Part shown: in pieces, positions 62,501 through 64,000 of the stretch
How the letters are laid out: each line of letters begins with the position of its first letter
Position numbering within the stretch: the stretch's first letter is position 1
Origin: Zeaxanthinibacter enoshimensis
GTDB taxonomy: Bacteria > Bacteroidota > Bacteroidia > Flavobacteriales > Flavobacteriaceae
Assembly (NCBI RefSeq): GCF_004362865.1
Contig: NZ_SNYI01000002.1
Span: forward strand, 124,001 to 188,000
DNA length: 64,000 nt
Direction of reading: 5' to 3'
Notes under the pieces: model-generated
Databases searched by the model: none
Told to the model about the DNA's origin: nothing
Seen by the model: the letters and a program-made list of their open reading frames with translations, nothing else
Made by a program: the position numbers and the translations under genes

Positions 62501-64000
62501 CCTTGTACCGCACCGCTTAGGGTTACGGTAAAGGTTGCAGTTCCGTCAGCCTCATTCACGGTTACATCATCATTCGAGAAATCGATCCCTGTTCCGGCAC
62601 CACCATCGTTATCGGTGATATTCCCGGTCGCCTGGTTATCATTGATAGCGATCAGGGTAGTAGAGAGGTTCGAAAGATTTACAAAGAAATTCTCAGTCTC
62701 CTCGATTAATAGGTCTTCATTGATATCGATCACGATCTGCTGGGTCTCCCCGTCAGTACCAGCGAACACTAATTGTCCGGCAGCAGCATCATAATCACCT
62801 GCACCCGTCGCACCGGCAACAGCAATACCATCGGCGGTAGCGTAATCCAGGGTGAATCCACCTTGTACAGCACCGGTAAGAGTTACAGTGAAAGTAGCCG
62901 TACCAGCACCTTCATCAACAGTTACATCATCATTCGAGAAATCGATCCCCGTTCCGGCACCACCATCGTTATCGGTGATGTTCCCTGTCGCCTGGTTATC
63001 ATTGATAGCGATCAGGGTAGTGGAGAGGTTCGAAAGATTAACTACAAAGTTTTCAGTCGCCTCGATTAAAAGATCTTCATTGATATCGATCACGATCTGC
63101 TGGGTCTCCCCGTCAGTACCAGCGAACACTAATTGTCCGGAAGCAGCATCATAATCACCTGCACCCGTCGCACCGGCAACCGCAGTACCATCAGCAGTAG
63201 CATAATCCAGGGTGAATCCACCTTGTACCGCACCGCTAAGGGTTACGGTGAAGGTTGCAGTTCCGTCAGCCTCGTTTACAGTTACATCGTCATTCGAGAA
63301 ATCGATCCCTGTTCCTACACCACCGTCGTTATCGGTGATATTCCCGGTCGCCTGGTTATCATTGATAGCGATCAGGGTAGTAGAGAGGTTTGAAAGATTA
63401 ACTACAAAGTTTTCAGTTTCTTCTATTAACAGGTCTTCATTGATATCGATCACGATCTGCTGAGTCTCCCCATCAGTACCTGCAAAGGTCAGGGTACCAC
63501 TCTTGGAATCGTAATCCCCGTTGGCAACAGCAGTACCATCAGCGGTAGCGTAATCCAGGGTGAATCCACCTTGAACAGCTCCGCTAAGGGTAACGGTAAA
63601 GGTTGCAGTTCCGTCAGCTTCATTTACGGTTACATCATCATTAACGAAATCGATCCCTGTACCTGCACCACCGTCATTATCGGTAATGTTCCCGGTCGCC
63701 TGGTTATCGTTGATAGCGATCAGGGTAGTGGAAAGGTTAGAAAGGTTAACTACAAAGTTTTCAGTTTCTTCTATTAACAGGTCTTCGTTGATATCGATCA
63801 CGATATTCTGGGATTCCCCGTCAGTACCTGCGAAGGTCAGCGTACCACTTTTGGAATCGTAATCACCATCAGCAACAGCAGTACCATCAGCAGTAGCATA
63901 GTCCAGGGTGAATCCACCTTGCACAGCACCGCTAAGGGTTACGCTAAAGGTTGCAGTTCCGTCAGCCTCATTCACGGTTACATCATCATTCGAGAAATCG
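59590..64000 (-). CDS. Giant Calx-beta-repeat surface adhesin with type-B T9SS C-terminal domain (5' end beyond the window)
   Basis: At least 1,469 residues are visible; the frame is open to the right edge, so the signal peptide and more repeats lie outside. Nine Calx-beta units come first, each about 116-120 residues (for example VTVNEADGTATFTVTLSG with GDYDSKSGTLTFAGTDGE and IVIDINEDLLIEETENFVV). Then three cysteine-bearing domains with the EAPEFAEALPTDMTVTC type of pattern follow, and finally the type-B sorting domain (TANGDGMNDYFEITGVEY, VMIFNRWGAKVFDGQNYQND, PAGTYYYIIEVSN, ending GYIYLGTN). Calx-beta units bind Ca2+, so the rod should stiffen with calcium. Confidence 0.93.
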   Translation of the reverse strand, partial: DFSNDDVTVNEADGTATFSVTLSGAVQGGFTLDYATADGTAVADGDYDSKSGTLTFAGTDGESQNIVIDINEDLLIEETENFVVNLSNLSTTLIAINDNQATGNITDNDGGAGTGIDFVNDDVTVNEADGTATFTVTLSGAVQGGFTLDYATADGTAVANGDYDSKSGTLTFAGTDGETQQIVIDINEDLLIEETENFVVNLSNLSTTLIAINDNQATGNITDNDGGVGTGIDFSNDDVTVNEADGTATFTVTLSGAVQGGFTLDYATADGTAVAGATGAGDYDAASGQLVFAGTDGETQQIVIDINEDLLIEATENFVVNLSNLSTTLIAINDNQATGNITDNDGGAGTGIDFSNDDVTVDEGAGTATFTVTLTGAVQGGFTLDYATADGIAVAGATGAGDYDAAAGQLVFAGTDGETQQIVIDINEDLLIEETENFFVNLSNLSTTLIAINDNQATGNITDNDGGAGTGIDFSNDDVTVNEADGTATFTVTLSGAVQGGFTLDYATADGTAVANGDYDSKSGTLTFAGTDGETQQIVIDINEDLLIEETENFVVNLSNLSTTLIAINDNQATGNITDNDGGAGTGIDFANDNVTVNEADGTATFTVTLSGAVQGGFTLDYATADGSAVAGATGAGDYNSKSGTLTFAGTDGETQQIIIDINEDLLIEETENFVVNLSNLSTTLIAINDSQATGNITDNDGGAGTGIDFSNDNVTVNEADGTATFTVTLTGAVQGGFTLDYATADGTAVANGDYDSKSGTLTFAGTDGETQQIVIDINEDLLIEETENFVVNLSNLSTTLITINDNQATGNIIDNDAVAGTGLDFTATEVNVNEDGISAVFSVVLTGATQDGFSVDFATTDGTAEAPADYLSNAGTLNFAGNDGETHTIEILIEDDNLIEFTESFQLNLSGLTTDLITINTPVANGNILDNDAVDGTGLDFTATDVMINEADGTAIFTVVLTGNVQGGFSVDYTTLEMSATSNMDYTETAGTLSFTGTDGESYDITVPVTDDIIIESTEIFIVRLSNISNILVNINNGDASGTILDNDSTNDFPADETASCDDIPAIAEINLNAEGCAYTIDFQEVISGQDDECATEYSITRTWIVTDCVGNVREHSQVITVIDTEAPEFAEALPTDMTVTCDTVPVAAVLTANDNCSPDVIVVFEETVTNDANCMNGYMITRVWTAADCAGNSVTHTQTIAVPATGPITASAYEEEISLLCGDEIPEVPVLEFSGGCGDYEVNYTEETQFSEDSEDFMIIRSWAVTDACGNSALFEQIIFVLQPALETVSIDICVEDPAIDLVNYLPAGFDTNGTFELVSGTTELQGSTFDPFELEVGVYEVQYTSTGGTCKYYVDFVINVNSDCVPCGRENIIASKTVTANGDGMNDYFEITGVEYCDFSFHVMIFNRWGAKVFDGQNYQNDWGGYSPNSAFGNSGMLPAGTYYYIIEVSNKEMEPINGYIYLGTN
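60850..64000 (-). repeat. Calx-beta coding repeats with 348- or 360-bp period
   Basis: The landmark AAATCGATCC occurs at 61871, 62231, 62579, 62939, 63299, 63647 and 63995, with spacings of 360, 348, 360, 360, 348 and 348 bp. The 12-bp difference adds four residues in the loop (ANGDYD or AGATGAGDYD). The two units nearest the C-terminus (about 60850-61550) are clearly diverged from the rest, while the outer seven are nearly identical in DNA. Confidence 0.93.

Overview
The window looks like the chromosome of a marine member of the Flavobacteriaceae (phylum Bacteroidota). The evidence is a short primary sigma factor without region 1.1, promoters of the Bacteroidota type (TAnnTTTG, in some cases with an upstream TTG), type IX secretion (T9SS) genes (porT, a plug-protein gene, PorP/SprF- and PorE-like genes, type-B sorting domains), a TamL lipoprotein, and a complete Na+-translocating NADH:quinone reductase. 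The genus cannot be fixed from this window. No tRNA, rRNA, insertion sequence, prophage or CRISPR array was seen.

Layout. 1-7.1 kb: the start of rpe, then rpoD, pnp, rpsO, a lipoprotein gene, accD and fbaA. 7.1-11.9 kb: the envelope cluster tamL / SpoU-type RNA methyltransferase / porT / ubiE. 12-15 kb: trkA-trkH potassium uptake. 15-23 kb: an aminotransferase, a fatty-acid desaturase, rsmG, a 42-codon ORF, pruA, apaG, a DUF3667 membrane protein and a T9SS plug protein. 23-30.6 kb: nqrABCDEF, a 118-residue protein of unknown role, and apbE, which makes the FMN attachment that NqrB and NqrC need. 30.6-36 kb: a methyltransferase, map, gpmI, a 55-codon membrane-protein gene, an M48 metallopeptidase and a Tat-exported M15 peptidase.

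36-46.6 kb is the most striking part. It is a minus-strand run of two tandem, paralogous two-gene cassettes. Each has a long fibre protein (A) followed immediately by a roughly 385-residue protein with a T9SS type-B C-terminal domain (B). The two A proteins share a signal peptide, a head and a tail, but their shafts differ completely: A1 has an Asn/Thr-rich shaft with a 225-bp tandem duplication, while A2 has an apparently unbroken collagen-like Gly-X-Y region of about 1,730 residues. I infer an interchangeable-shaft surface-fibre system whose partner or anchor is the B protein.

46.8-51.3 kb: divergent from the fibres, two paralogous carboxypeptidase-regulatory-domain proteins, a DUF6702-like protein and an M1 metallopeptidase. 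51.3-56.6 kb: tatA, a PAP2 phosphatase, an O-methyltransferase, a GNAT acetyltransferase, kynureninase, an MFS permease and a lipoprotein. 56.7-64 kb: a second T9SS surface cassette, made of a giant Calx-beta-repeat adhesin (cut by the right edge), a PorP/SprF-type barrel and a PorE-like OmpA protein. Much of the window therefore encodes building, exporting and anchoring large repetitive surface proteins, set among ordinary housekeeping genes.
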